Assembly (NCBI GenBank): GCA_027485645.1
Contig: JAIXQR010000003.1
Span: 124,001-188,000, forward strand
Source of the DNA: a bacterium
Lineage (GTDB): Bacteria; Armatimonadota; Fimbriimonadia; Fimbriimonadales; Fimbriimonadaceae
Direction: 5' to 3'
Length of the DNA: 64,000 nt
The position numbers and the translations under genes were made by a program. Shown piece by piece: positions 42,730 to 51,997 of the stretch (its first letter is position 1; every line of letters begins with the position of its first letter). The notes beneath the pieces were generated by a model. It made no database searches. It worked only from the letters and a program-made list of their open reading frames with translations, and was not told the origin of the DNA.

Positions 42730-45700
42730 ATGCTCAGGGTTGAGAAACGTTTCTCAAAGATCGTCGGCGCGTTGCTTCTTGGGGCGATTGCCGCGATGGT
42801 GGGGGCGCAGAGTGCGGTACCAGTAGGCCAAGGCTCATACGCTAGCTCGGTACCGACGATCCGTCTGAACGACGACGGCTACTTCGCCCCGACCCCTGGA
42901 ACGATTATCAGCGAGTTTGCGACGCTGTACATTGATCCCGCGCTGAAGACTCGAGCGCTGCCCACCAATCAGTGGTGGACCGATCTACTGATCGGTCAGA
43001 GATCCAGAGCAGTCTCGGGAGCACCGGCGGAATGGTTCCAGCAGCAAATGGATGGAGCTGGAAACGCGGGCGTTCTCCATGCCCTGCCCGGGGCAGTACA
43101 GCCGAGACGCCGGGGAATGAACCTGTTCTTCCCGAAAAACTGGGTGCCCAATGATCTTGATCGGCCCAACTTTGCGCTTGGCAACTTCGAACAAGGTCCA
43201 GCCCTGCTAATTGAGAACTACACCGGATTTCAGCTGTCGGCAGATGACACGATGCTGGGTGACTTTGGCGGCACCACGTACCCGTCAGGTTGGGTAGCAA
43301 CCGGCGATCTCATCGGTACTGCGCCGATTCAAGGTGGAAGCTGGCCGAATCAGAGCCCACCGGTGACCGGACTTCTTGGCAACGCGTGCGTAAACACTTT
43401 CCGAGGCACGGATACGACTCAGGGCACCCTGACTTCGCCCGAATTTACGATTTCGACGAAGTACATCGTGGTCAAATCCGGTGGCGGAAATGACTCCGAG
43501 AAAACTAGCGTGCAACTGCTTGTGGACGGCACGGTTGTCGCCAGCGCGATTGGCCAGCAAGACGCGACCTTGCGCTGGACGAAGTGGGATGTCACGGCCC
43601 AGGCCGGAAAACGCGCCCGAATTGTGATCCGAGATACAAGCTCGGGCGGATGGGGCTTTACGCTTTGCGCGGCAATCATCGGCACCAACAGCACGGAAGA
43701 CCCGGAAGCTAGGTTCAGCACAACGCTCACTGTCCCGAGCGCGATGGTCACTGGCTACGGAGATTGGTCGGTGGACTTTCGGCAGTCGAACGCGGCCGGC
43801 GCAAGCGCTGACACGACCCTGGCGAGAGGTATCCCGTTTGTTTGGACCCGATATGCCAACGTTTCGCCTCGAATCAATGTCGGTGCCAACCCACAGTTGA
43901 TCGACACCAACGGGAACGCTATTTCGACAACGAGCGGAAGCTTTAGATCCTCTGCATTCTGCTTCAATGTTGTGGATTCCCGTGGAATCTCGCACACCTA
44001 CGGCGTCTTCGCGCCAGACAACACCTCGTTTAAGGTGGTCGGAAACTGGCTTGAGGCAGATCGTCCGAGTTATCTGGTCTACGGCTTTCTGCCGGGTACT
44101 TCCTCGCTGAGCACGTTCAGAAGCTACGCATTTGCGCGACCGACGAACACAACTTACGGCTGGTCCTATTCACCGACCACAGGTACGGTCAGCACGACGT
44201 GGCAGATTGCGGCGAGTCCTTTGAAAGGTACTTCCACGGCAACCTTGCAGGGCTGGCTCCCGCACCACTATCGCACGACTAGCCGGGCATTCTCGATGTT
44301 CAATACGTCGTACGCCACGGTTCGGGGCAAGTTACTCCTTGCGGCGGGCAACAACTTCACGTTGAAGTATCCGTTCCGAGGCATTGCACCCGTGCTGCCG
44401 AAGCCAAGTTCGACGGGAATTGTTAACGACTATTCGCCGACGCGAATGTCGACCTATTTGAACAACTTTGCGGCAAGTCACCCGACGATTGGGGCGGACA
44501 CCTATTGGCAAGGCAAGGAATTTGGACTGAGCGCGCAATACCTTTCGCTTGCCAGCCAGTCGAACGATCCTGCGACCGTGCTGCATCTCCAATCCAAGTT
44601 GCGCACGCACATGAGCGACTGGCTTACCTACACGCCGGGTGAGGAAAAGAACTTCTTCGCTACGTACCCCGGCTGGCAGGGCTTGGTCGGGTTTTACACT
44701 GGCTTTGGCAGTTCATCCTTTAACGACTTGCACTTCCATTACGGCTACTATGCCGTGGCGGCGGCTTTGCTCGGAATGCACGACTCGGCGTTCCTCACCC
44801 AGTACGGTCCCATGATGCGTTTGGTGGCGAAGCAATACGCAAACTGGGATCGAAGCGACACCCAGTTTCCGTTCCTGCGTACGTTCGACGTTTGGGAAGG
44901 GCACGGCTGGGCAGCTGGGGTCTCGGGACCGGGTGGAAACAACCAAGAGTCGAGCTCGGAAGCCATGAACTCTTGGGTCGGAATGTTCCTGCTTGGCTCC
45001 TTGCTCGGCGATGACGCGATGCGTGACTGTGGTGCGATGGGCTACGCGGTTGAGAGCGCATCGACGAACGAGTATTGGCAAGACTGGCGAGGCCCGAATT
45101 TCCCTGTTGGCTACGGACCCCGCATGACCGGAATCTTGACGGACTCGGGAATTGCGTACGCGACTTACTTCTCGGGCGATCCAGCGTGGATCTACGGCAT
45201 TCAGTGGACGCCCGCGAACCATTGGAACAACTATCTCGCTCGCAACTTGCGAACGGCTACCCTGCAGTACAGTCAACTCTGGCGAGATCGCGCGGAGTTG
45301 AGCGAGTTCAACGCTAAGCGCTATCCTGGAGGCTTTCGATTGAGCGATTCCAACACGCCGGCTGGACTTGGGGCTTACCCCGGTGCATACGTTCTTGGGT
45401 TCGAATCTCTTATCAACCCGACTTCGGCGGTGGCAAAGCTTGATCAATATTGGAATGAGAACCTTCCGATCGCCACGGACCAAACGTACACCGGCGCGGT
45501 GTACTACGTAGCTCATGCACTGCGAGGGCTAGGGCAGCAAGACTGGGATTCGCACACTTCGATCCCGACGAGCCAAGTGTTCAGGACGGGTTCCGGGGTT
45601 CGGACATTTGTGATCTACAACCCGAAGGTGACGGCGCAGACGGCAACGTTGTACGTAAATGGCGCAACCGTCGGCTCGGTAAGGGTTCCAGCCCGAACCA

Positions 45701-46620
45701 CGATTTCGACCACGGCAACTTCCGGTGGATCGGCGGTTTCGACCCCATACTTCGGTGTCCCGGTTCGGTACCCAGGGGCGCTTGATCTCGTGAACTTTGA
45801 CTTTGGCGGCGAGGGAGTGAGCTATCACGACCTAGATTCCGTGAACGTTGGCGGCGAGTACCGTCCGTCGGAAGCGGTTGATATCGCGACCGTTTCGCTA
45901 GCGGGCAATCGCTACCGCGTATTCGGAACGGCCCCTAATCAGTGGAAGAACTACACGATTCAGGTCGCCCGGGCTGGCACTTATCAAGCAACGTTTTATG
46001 TCGGGGCGGCCACCGCAGGCAAGTCCTTCCGAGTTCGGACTCCCGGTGGAACCACGTTGGCGACGGTTGCCGTGCCGAATACGGGATCGGAAATGACCTT
46101 TGCTCCGGTTACCGTGAACTTGACGCTCCCGGCGGGAATTCAGGTCTTGCGGATCCAGGAAGACTCCACGGGCTTCAGTTTGCTCAGGGTGGTGGTGTAT
46201 GCCACGGGTGCAGCCGCCGACATTCCGGTAGGGCGAGAGATTAGCTTGAAGGCTCAACTCAACGGAATGTACGTTGCGGCGGAGGATGCCGGAAATCAGC
46301 CACTTATTGCAAACCGAGGCGGGGCAGCTGGATGGGAGAAGTTCACCGTGGTGGGTGTTCGAACGGGCGTCGTCGCCTTGCGGGCAACCGCAAACGGAAA
46401 GTACGTGAGCTTGGCGGCTTCGGACCAACTGATCGCAAACAGCGCGTCGATCGGCGCGGCGCAGGAGTTTGAGTGGATTGACCTCGGAAACGGCGACTTT
46501 GCGCTCAAATACGTTGCGACCGGGAAGTACGTGAGTGTTCCCGGTTCGTCAACGCCGTTAGTTGTGAATGCTACGGCGATTGGGAACGCCGAGACTTTTC
46601 GGGCTTTGATTCACCCTTGA
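42730..46620 (+). CDS. Secreted GH81 endo-1,3-beta-glucanase with inserted beta-sandwich, CBM6-like and beta-trefoil modules
   Basis: 1296 residues with a signal peptide (cleavage near 26). The GH81 enzyme (about 50-980) hydrolyses beta-1,3-glucan such as laminarin or curdlan. It shows TRALPTNQWWTDLLIG, NDLHFHYGYY (about 664-673), WEGHGWAAG (about 721) and NNQESSSEAMNSW (about 736-748, the candidate catalytic Glu residues). An extra beta-sandwich of about 150 residues (about 165-325; FEFT-like TLTSPEFTI, GGGND, SGGWGF) is inserted in the N-terminal domain. Residues about 1005-1163 look like a CBM6 (VNFDFGGEGVSYHD ... GFSLLRVVVY), and 1169-1295 form a fascin/ricin-like beta-trefoil with three repeats (GMYVAAEDAG, GKYVSLAAS, GKYVSVPGS). 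The short gap after the preceding gene suggests cotranscription. Confidence 0.93.
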   Translation: MLRVEKRFSKIVGALLLGAIAAMVGAQSAVPVGQGSYASSVPTIRLNDDGYFAPTPGTIISEFATLYIDPALKTRALPTNQWWTDLLIGQRSRAVSGAPAEWFQQQMDGAGNAGVLHALPGAVQPRRRGMNLFFPKNWVPNDLDRPNFALGNFEQGPALLIENYTGFQLSADDTMLGDFGGTTYPSGWVATGDLIGTAPIQGGSWPNQSPPVTGLLGNACVNTFRGTDTTQGTLTSPEFTISTKYIVVKSGGGNDSEKTSVQLLVDGTVVASAIGQQDATLRWTKWDVTAQAGKRARIVIRDTSSGGWGFTLCAAIIGTNSTEDPEARFSTTLTVPSAMVTGYGDWSVDFRQSNAAGASADTTLARGIPFVWTRYANVSPRINVGANPQLIDTNGNAISTTSGSFRSSAFCFNVVDSRGISHTYGVFAPDNTSFKVVGNWLEADRPSYLVYGFLPGTSSLSTFRSYAFARPTNTTYGWSYSPTTGTVSTTWQIAASPLKGTSTATLQGWLPHHYRTTSRAFSMFNTSYATVRGKLLLAAGNNFTLKYPFRGIAPVLPKPSSTGIVNDYSPTRMSTYLNNFAASHPTIGADTYWQGKEFGLSAQYLSLASQSNDPATVLHLQSKLRTHMSDWLTYTPGEEKNFFATYPGWQGLVGFYTGFGSSSFNDLHFHYGYYAVAAALLGMHDSAFLTQYGPMMRLVAKQYANWDRSDTQFPFLRTFDVWEGHGWAAGVSGPGGNNQESSSEAMNSWVGMFLLGSLLGDDAMRDCGAMGYAVESASTNEYWQDWRGPNFPVGYGPRMTGILTDSGIAYATYFSGDPAWIYGIQWTPANHWNNYLARNLRTATLQYSQLWRDRAELSEFNAKRYPGGFRLSDSNTPAGLGAYPGAYVLGFESLINPTSAVAKLDQYWNENLPIATDQTYTGAVYYVAHALRGLGQQDWDSHTSIPTSQVFRTGSGVRTFVIYNPKVTAQTATLYVNGATVGSVRVPARTTISTTATSGGSAVSTPYFGVPVRYPGALDLVNFDFGGEGVSYHDLDSVNVGGEYRPSEAVDIATVSLAGNRYRVFGTAPNQWKNYTIQVARAGTYQATFYVGAATAGKSFRVRTPGGTTLATVAVPNTGSEMTFAPVTVNLTLPAGIQVLRIQEDSTGFSLLRVVVYATGAAADIPVGREISLKAQLNGMYVAAEDAGNQPLIANRGGAAGWEKFTVVGVRTGVVALRATANGKYVSLAASDQLIANSASIGAAQEFEWIDLGNGDFALKYVATGKYVSVPGSSTPLVVNATAIGNAETFRALIHP

Positions 46621-47015
46621 CTTTCGATCACCTCGCACCACTTCTTTAGGTTGTAGTACGAGGTGATCCGGGTGATTTTTTCGCCGTTTGTGTCAGCGAA
46701 GAATGCCGCGCGGATGCGGTAGGGCTGGTTGTTAGCGTCGGGCAAGTCGCCATCCTTTTGGATGTAAGTGCCTTCTACGATGAACTCAACCGCACCGCGA
46801 CTTCCGTTTTCGAACACAACGACATCGATTAGGCGCTCACGGTAGTGCGCGTCCATGTGGTGCTTGAAAGTCCGGTAGGCATCGATTCCGACCTGAGTCT
46901 CACTTTCGTTGATGTCATGAACGATGTCATCGGACAAAACGCCCAGCTGGCCCTCGAGATCATCCTGGTTAAAGGCGTCGACGTAAGCCTGAATAAGTTG
47001 CGCAGGGGTTGGCAT
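46611..47015 (-). CDS. NTF2-like (SnoaL/ketosteroid-isomerase fold) protein
   Basis: 134 residues from ATG 47015; 20 upstream in-frame residues fall inside the hairpin region and look non-coding. The sequence PAQLIQAYVDAFNQDDLEGQLGVLSDDIVHDINESETQVGIDAYRTFKHHMDAHY followed by RGAVEFIVEGTYIQKDG and ITRITSYYNLKKW is the NTF2-like pattern of helix pair, then curved sheet with the pocket Asp. In this family the pocket binds or isomerises small hydrophobic ligands; the ligand here is unknown. The 3' end overlaps the GH81 gene by 10 bases (convergent). Confidence 0.85.
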   Translation of the reverse strand: MPTPAQLIQAYVDAFNQDDLEGQLGVLSDDIVHDINESETQVGIDAYRTFKHHMDAHYRERLIDVVVFENGSRGAVEFIVEGTYIQKDGDLPDANNQPYRIRAAFFADTNGEKITRITSYYNLKKWCEVIESQG

Positions 47016-47037
47016 TTGGGGGTGAAGCGTACCGCCA

Positions 47038-47066
47038 GGTTGCGGCGAGGAACTCTCGCCGCAACC
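47038..47066 (-). terminator. Strong hairpin after aconitase, no U-tract
   Basis: A perfect 12-bp stem, GGTTGCGGCGAG (47038-47049) with CTCGCCGCAACC (47055-47066), loop GAACT, begins 9 bases after the acnA stop and ends 22 bases before the NTF2-like start. No U-rich tail follows on the minus strand. It is a likely 3'-end or processing structure; a similar hairpin follows the PA14-ThuA gene at 56548-56574. Confidence 0.55.
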
Positions 47067-47074
47067 CCGACCCA

Positions 47075-49780
47075 TTAGTCGTTCAACAACGACCGCAGAA
47101 CGAACGGAAGGATTCCGCCGTTCAGGTAGTACTGGACTTCCTGTGGGGTGTCGATGCGGACGCGGACGGAGAACTCTTTGTCTCCCGCGCGCATGGTGAG
47201 CGTCTTGCCAGAGTCGAAACCTCGGGCAACTGCATCGCTAAGGCCGACCAGATCGAAGGACTCGGTGCCGGTCAGGCCGAGCGATTCCGCGTTTTCACCG
47301 GGCATGAACTCAAGTGGAACAACGCCCATTCCGACCAGGTTGGATCGGTGGATTCGCTCGAAGGATTCGGCGAGAACTGCCTTCACTCCGAGCATGGCTG
47401 TGCCTTTCGCCGCCCAGTCTCGGCTCGAGCCGGAACCGTATTCCTTTCCAGCCAGGATGAGCAATGGAGTGCCGGCTTCCTGGTAGCGCATGCTCGCGTC
47501 GAAGATCGTCGTGACATCGCCGGTTGGCAGGTAGGTGGTGAAGCCACCTTCTGTTCCTGGGGCGAGCTGGTTTCGAAGTCGTACGTTGGCAAAGGTGCCT
47601 CGGATCATCACTTCGTGGTTTCCACGGCGCGATCCGTAGCTGTTGAACATGTGAGCTGGAACGCCGCGCTCGGTGAGGTACTGCCCAGCCGGTGAGTTCA
47701 GCTTGATGCTGCCAGCAGGGCTAATGTGGTCGGTCGTGATCGAATCGCCGAGCTTTGCCAGCGCGGTCATTCCGTGGAGGTCCGGGACCGACGTTGGGGC
47801 GGTGGCATCCATTCCAACGAAGTAAGGCGGGTTCTGAACGTAGGTCGAGTCAGAGTTCCAAGCGAAGAGATCAGAGCCCGTGACTTCGATTTCCTGCCAC
47901 TTTTCGTCTCCCTTAAAGACATCTCGGTAGTTGGTCTCGAAGATCGAGCGATCGGCGCTCGTTCGGACAACTTCGTTGATCTCGTCCTGGCTCGGCCAGA
48001 TGTCTCGCAGGTACACCGGTTCGCCCGTCGGATCAACTCCGATCGGATCGTTCTTGAGGTCGACATGAATGCTGCCGGCCAGAGAGTAGGCGACGACCAG
48101 CGGTGGGGACATCAAGTAGTTCGCCTTGATGTCTTGGTTAATTCGGCCCTCAAAGTTTCGGTTTCCGCTGAGTACGCTGGCCACAACGAGGTTGTCCTCG
48201 TTGATTCGCTTGCTAATCTCGGTTGGCAACGGACCGGAGTTACCGATGCAGGTCGTGCAGCCGTAGCCGACCACGTTGAAGCCGAGGGTATCGAGAGGAA
48301 CGTTCAATCCCGACTTCTCATAAATGTCGGTGATGACGCGAGAGCCTGGGGCGAGCGAACTCTTGACCCAAGGCTTTCGGGTGAGTCCCTTTGCAAGCGC
48401 CTTCTTGGCCACCAAACCAGCGGCAACCATGACGTATGGGTTGCTGGTGTTGGTGCAGCTTGTGATGGCGGCAATAACGATGCTTCCGTGCGTGAGCATC
48501 GGCGCGGCGGCGTTCGCAACGGCTTCGGCATCGCTGCCAACTTCAGCAAGAACCGAGTTGGTGGACGTTACCGAAGTGAGCTGGTCGCCAAAGAATTCAG
48601 AGAACTTGCCGCTAGCCTGGGAAAGGGTGAGGCGGTCCTGTGGTCGCTTCGGTCCTGCAAGGCTCGGCTCGACGGTGCTGAGGTCGAGTTCGAGGGTGTC
48701 GGTGAACTCTGGCTCTGGCGTTCCTGGTTCCCAGAAGAGGCCCTGTTCTCGGTAGTACGCCTCGGTGAGCGAGATCAGCTCTTCCGATCGGCCGGTGAGG
48801 CGCATGTAGTCGAGGGCGATTTGATCGACCGGGAAGATGGCGCAGGTGGCGCCGAATTCTGGCGACATGTTGCCGATGGTCGCTCGGTCGGCCAATGGAA
48901 GATTGGCGAGACCCTCGCCGTAGAACTCAACAAACTTACCGACGACGCCCTTCTTTCGGAGCATTTCGGTAACGGTGAGAACCAAGTCGGTGGCCGTCGT
49001 GCCTTCGGGCATCTTGCCCGAGAGCTTGAAGCCGATGACGTGCGGGATGAGCATGGTGACCGGCTGGCCGAGCATGGCCGCTTCCGCTTCGATGCCACCC
49101 ACTCCCCAACCGAGGACGCCGATACCGTTGATCATGGTGGTGTGGCTATCGGTGCCCACAAGGGTGTCGGGATAGACCTCATCGGTCTTCGGGTTCGCAA
49201 AGGCGATGCGGGCGAGGTGCTCCAGGTTGACCTGGTGAACGATTCCGGTGTTGGGTGGGACCACGCGGAAGTTATCGAGCGCCTTTTGTCCCCACTTCAG
49301 GAACTCGTAGCGCTCTTGGTTTCGGTCGAACTCGAGGTCACGGTTGATCGTAAGGGCAGCCGCGCTTCCGAAGGCATCGACCTGCACCGAGTGGTCGATT
49401 ACGAGCTCGACCGGCTGGAGCGGGTTGATCTTCGCCGGGTTTCCGCCGAGATTTGCCATGGCGTCTCGCATCGCGGCGAGGTCAACGACGCATGGGACGC
49501 CGGTGAAGTCCTGCAGGATAACGCGCGCCGGGGTGAAAGAAATTTCCTTTGTCGGTTCGGCCTTGGCATCCCAGCTCGTCAGCGCCTCGATATCAACAGC
49601 GAAAACACTCTTGTTGTTTTCAGTTCGAAGCAGGTTTTCGAGCAGGATTCGCAGCGAGTAAGGCAGTCGCTGGATGTTTTTGCCTTGCTCTTCCAGGGTC
49701 TTCAGGCGGTAGATGCCGTAGGACTTGCCGTTGACTTCAAGGGACGATTTTGCGCCGAAGCTATTGAGTGATTCGCTCAT
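47075..49780 (-). CDS. acnA: Aconitate hydratase (AcnA type)
   Basis: 901 residues from ATG 49780; an in-frame start at 49834 would add 18 residues. Interconverts citrate and isocitrate in the TCA cycle with a [4Fe-4S] cluster. It has [37 protein letters not shown]-like [43 protein letters not shown], the cluster Cys in SCTNTSNP and in [15 protein letters not shown], and the C-terminal swivel domain [22 protein letters not shown] with [15 protein letters not shown]. The length and motifs are those of the AcnA/IRP1 branch, whose apo-form can regulate mRNA; that activity is not testable from sequence. Confidence 0.97.
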   Translation of the reverse strand: MSESLNSFGAKSSLEVNGKSYGIYRLKTLEEQGKNIQRLPYSLRILLENLLRTENNKSVFAVDIEALTSWDAKAEPTKEISFTPARVILQDFTGVPCVVDLAAMRDAMANLGGNPAKINPLQPVELVIDHSVQVDAFGSAAALTINRDLEFDRNQERYEFLKWGQKALDNFRVVPPNTGIVHQVNLEHLARIAFANPKTDEVYPDTLVGTDSHTTMINGIGVLGWGVGGIEAEAAMLGQPVTMLIPHVIGFKLSGKMPEGTTATDLVLTVTEMLRKKGVVGKFVEFYGEGLANLPLADRATIGNMSPEFGATCAIFPVDQIALDYMRLTGRSEELISLTEAYYREQGLFWEPGTPEPEFTDTLELDLSTVEPSLAGPKRPQDRLTLSQASGKFSEFFGDQLTSVTSTNSVLAEVGSDAEAVANAAAPMLTHGSIVIAAITSCTNTSNPYVMVAAGLVAKKALAKGLTRKPWVKSSLAPGSRVITDIYEKSGLNVPLDTLGFNVVGYGCTTCIGNSGPLPTEISKRINEDNLVVASVLSGNRNFEGRINQDIKANYLMSPPLVVAYSLAGSIHVDLKNDPIGVDPTGEPVYLRDIWPSQDEINEVVRTSADRSIFETNYRDVFKGDEKWQEIEVTGSDLFAWNSDSTYVQNPPYFVGMDATAPTSVPDLHGMTALAKLGDSITTDHISPAGSIKLNSPAGQYLTERGVPAHMFNSYGSRRGNHEVMIRGTFANVRLRNQLAPGTEGGFTTYLPTGDVTTIFDASMRYQEAGTPLLILAGKEYGSGSSRDWAAKGTAMLGVKAVLAESFERIHRSNLVGMGVVPLEFMPGENAESLGLTGTESFDLVGLSDAVARGFDSGKTLTMRAGDKEFSVRVRIDTPQEVQYYLNGGILPFVLRSLLND

Positions 49781-49918
49781 CGATGGTTTCCCGTCTCCGA
49801 CGTCGATGGCTGTGAAACTGGCCCCGGTTGCCAATGGCTCCCCGGATCTCTCAGCGGAGGCTACGGAGTCAATTTACCTGATCTGGGTCCCTCTGCCCGG
49901 CTTAACGTTCGCCTAACA

Positions 49919-51994
49919 ATGGAGTCTTATGATGTCGGCGTGCTGGCAGTTTTAACGGCTCTGATTCTAACGCAATCGCAGATTGACTTCGCCGTAGACA
50001 TTGATCGAATTGAACGTGTCGTGCCTAAGTTGGCGCAGGCGACAGGTTTGGACCTTAAGTTCGACACGATGGTGGCGGAGGATGTCGTGCTGGTTCGGGC
50101 GAAGTCCGTTACGGCAGCAGATCTGCTGAAGCAGATTGCGGTTGCGATTGATGGCGAGTGGGTTCCTGCGAATGGCGGTTTTCGACTCACTCGGCCAGAC
50201 GCGAAGCTTCTCGAATGTAAGCGCGCTGAAATAGCGAGTTTCGAAGCGTCCTCGGCAAAGTTGATCGAAACGGTTGATCGGCAACTTCGGGAAGCTAGGG
50301 CAAGATCTCAGCGAGAACCAGCGGAAACTGTTCGAGAAATTCGAGCGCTCCAAGCACGAATGGAGCCGAACAGCGTAACAGCGATGCGTCGGCTGGAGGC
50401 ACAGATTTCTGAAATGCTGGCGCAGTCAGTGATGGGAAAGGCCGCAAGACAGGCTTTAGTAAATATCGGATCGAAACGACTTGCGAAAGTGCCCGTAAAG
50501 CAATATCGGCTGTTCTCATCAGAACCACTTGCCCTTGGAATCCAAAGCACGATTCTTACGTCCGCTCAACTCGCTGAGATGGAAGGATTTTTGCGGCAAT
50601 GCTCGGATGAAGTTCTAAAGCAGCGACTGGTCAGCGAGCGGCCGATGCGCATGATGTCGTGGCTCGGAATGTACACCGTTATTCCCGAGTACCTCGATGG
50701 AAATTCGAAAAATAGACCCACCGATAAGATCCCTCGAGCTCTTGTGCGCGTACTTCGTACAAACGAGACCAGCCTTGAATACGAAGTCTTGTTTGTAGCG
50801 TCTTCGGGCAGATTTATCGCGCGACACCGCGAGAAGGTGTCCCAAGACCCCATAGCGGGCGACCATGCATTCCCGATCGCCGAAGGTGATGCAAGCACCA
50901 AGCTGAAGTTAGATGCTGTTGAACGTTGGGCAAAGGGCGTTGCATATAGCGCAGGAGCTAGAAGCTCTTTTCGAGCGGATGACCAAGTCGATCTTTCTCA
51001 GGTGGCATTCTTGGCAGATCCAATCAAAATCGAGCCACTGTGGTTTTACGGAAAAGGTCTATTGTCCCCGCTCGTAGAGAACACTCCGGGCAATGTTGTT
51101 GTCTCACTCCCGGTTCTGGAGCCGATCAAATTTACCTATGGGCCGAAAGAGCCAACCGTTGCGGACGCAAAGCAGGAAGTAAACAAACGACTTGTAAAAA
51201 TGAATTCGGGCGATTGGTCGATCTATCGACCGATACGTCGATTTTCCGAAAGGAACACCGGAATCCGACGGGCCGAACTCAAGAAATTCTATGATTTCAC
51301 GCTATCCGGCGGCGCACCGAATCATGCGGCCCAAGCACGGCTGGCGTTCCAGTATCCGGGCGAGACGTTTGAAACTTACATCAACCACCCTTACCAACTG
51401 TTGAGACCAGGCGGATTTCCACATCGACTTTCGAACTCCGCTTCCTTGGCTTTTTACGGTTCCCTGAGCGATGTTGAGATGAAACAGCTGAGCGTTGGCA
51501 TCCCAATTGGCCAGTTGTCTCGAAGATCGCTTGAAATTTTGGAAAGGGAAGTTTTTAGCGGACGGGAGTTGGTGGAGCAAGACCTGGCTTCGAACCCGGA
51601 TCCGATTTATGAGGTGATCCAGCTCAGCAACGAGATGAAACTTCTGGAGATGGCCCTCCCCAATGGTTTCACCAACGCAAATCGGATATCAGGCTCTGAG
51701 TCCTCGTTCTCAATTGTTTCTGGGTACCAAAACGGCAATTGGTCCGAAACCCTGGATGCATACGGGGATACTAGTGAGGAATTCGTGAAGGGCTTGATCA
51801 CGGAACTGGGTTTAGCCAAGGCCATGCCTTATGACGTTCGCTCGCTTGATATCAAGCTTCTGATCTCACCCACATCGCATGTGAACGTCGGGTGCATGAC
51901 CCAAGTCCCGATGCTGAAGCAACCGTCCGCCGTTAAAGACTGGCCGAACGCCGTCAAGAAAAGCGTTCGGCACATCTGGGCGGACCAGTTCTAG
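49919..51994 (+). CDS. Secreted protein with N-terminal STN-like domain, otherwise unknown
   Basis: 691 residues. An N-terminal hydrophobic stretch (about 7-18) suggests export; a GTG at 49940 could be the real start and would place the leader at the very N-terminus. Residues about 25-97 follow the STN/secretin-N pattern: VPKLAQATGLDLKFDTMVAEDVVLVRAKSVTAADLLKQIAVAIDGEWV, as in secretins and TonB-dependent receptors. A helical, Arg/Glu-rich segment follows (about 98-180). The remaining 500 residues are not recognised; they contain beta-rich and mixed regions (FLADPIKIEPLWFYGKGLL, a YRPIRRFSERNTGIRR stretch). No beta-barrel C-terminal motif of a secretin is seen. It is divergent from acnA. Confidence 0.7.
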   Translation: MESYDVGVLAVLTALILTQSQIDFAVDIDRIERVVPKLAQATGLDLKFDTMVAEDVVLVRAKSVTAADLLKQIAVAIDGEWVPANGGFRLTRPDAKLLECKRAEIASFEASSAKLIETVDRQLREARARSQREPAETVREIRALQARMEPNSVTAMRRLEAQISEMLAQSVMGKAARQALVNIGSKRLAKVPVKQYRLFSSEPLALGIQSTILTSAQLAEMEGFLRQCSDEVLKQRLVSERPMRMMSWLGMYTVIPEYLDGNSKNRPTDKIPRALVRVLRTNETSLEYEVLFVASSGRFIARHREKVSQDPIAGDHAFPIAEGDASTKLKLDAVERWAKGVAYSAGARSSFRADDQVDLSQVAFLADPIKIEPLWFYGKGLLSPLVENTPGNVVVSLPVLEPIKFTYGPKEPTVADAKQEVNKRLVKMNSGDWSIYRPIRRFSERNTGIRRAELKKFYDFTLSGGAPNHAAQARLAFQYPGETFETYINHPYQLLRPGGFPHRLSNSASLAFYGSLSDVEMKQLSVGIPIGQLSRRSLEILEREVFSGRELVEQDLASNPDPIYEVIQLSNEMKLLEMALPNGFTNANRISGSESSFSIVSGYQNGNWSETLDAYGDTSEEFVKGLITELGLAKAMPYDVRSLDIKLLISPTSHVNVGCMTQVPMLKQPSAVKDWPNAVKKSVRHIWADQF

Positions 51995-51997
51995 GTA

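Noticed and set aside
47726-49771. 681-codon open frame on the plus strand
   Set aside because: Entirely antisense to aconitase, whose motifs are complete; the translated product is biased (Val, Asp, Arg) and unlike a real protein.
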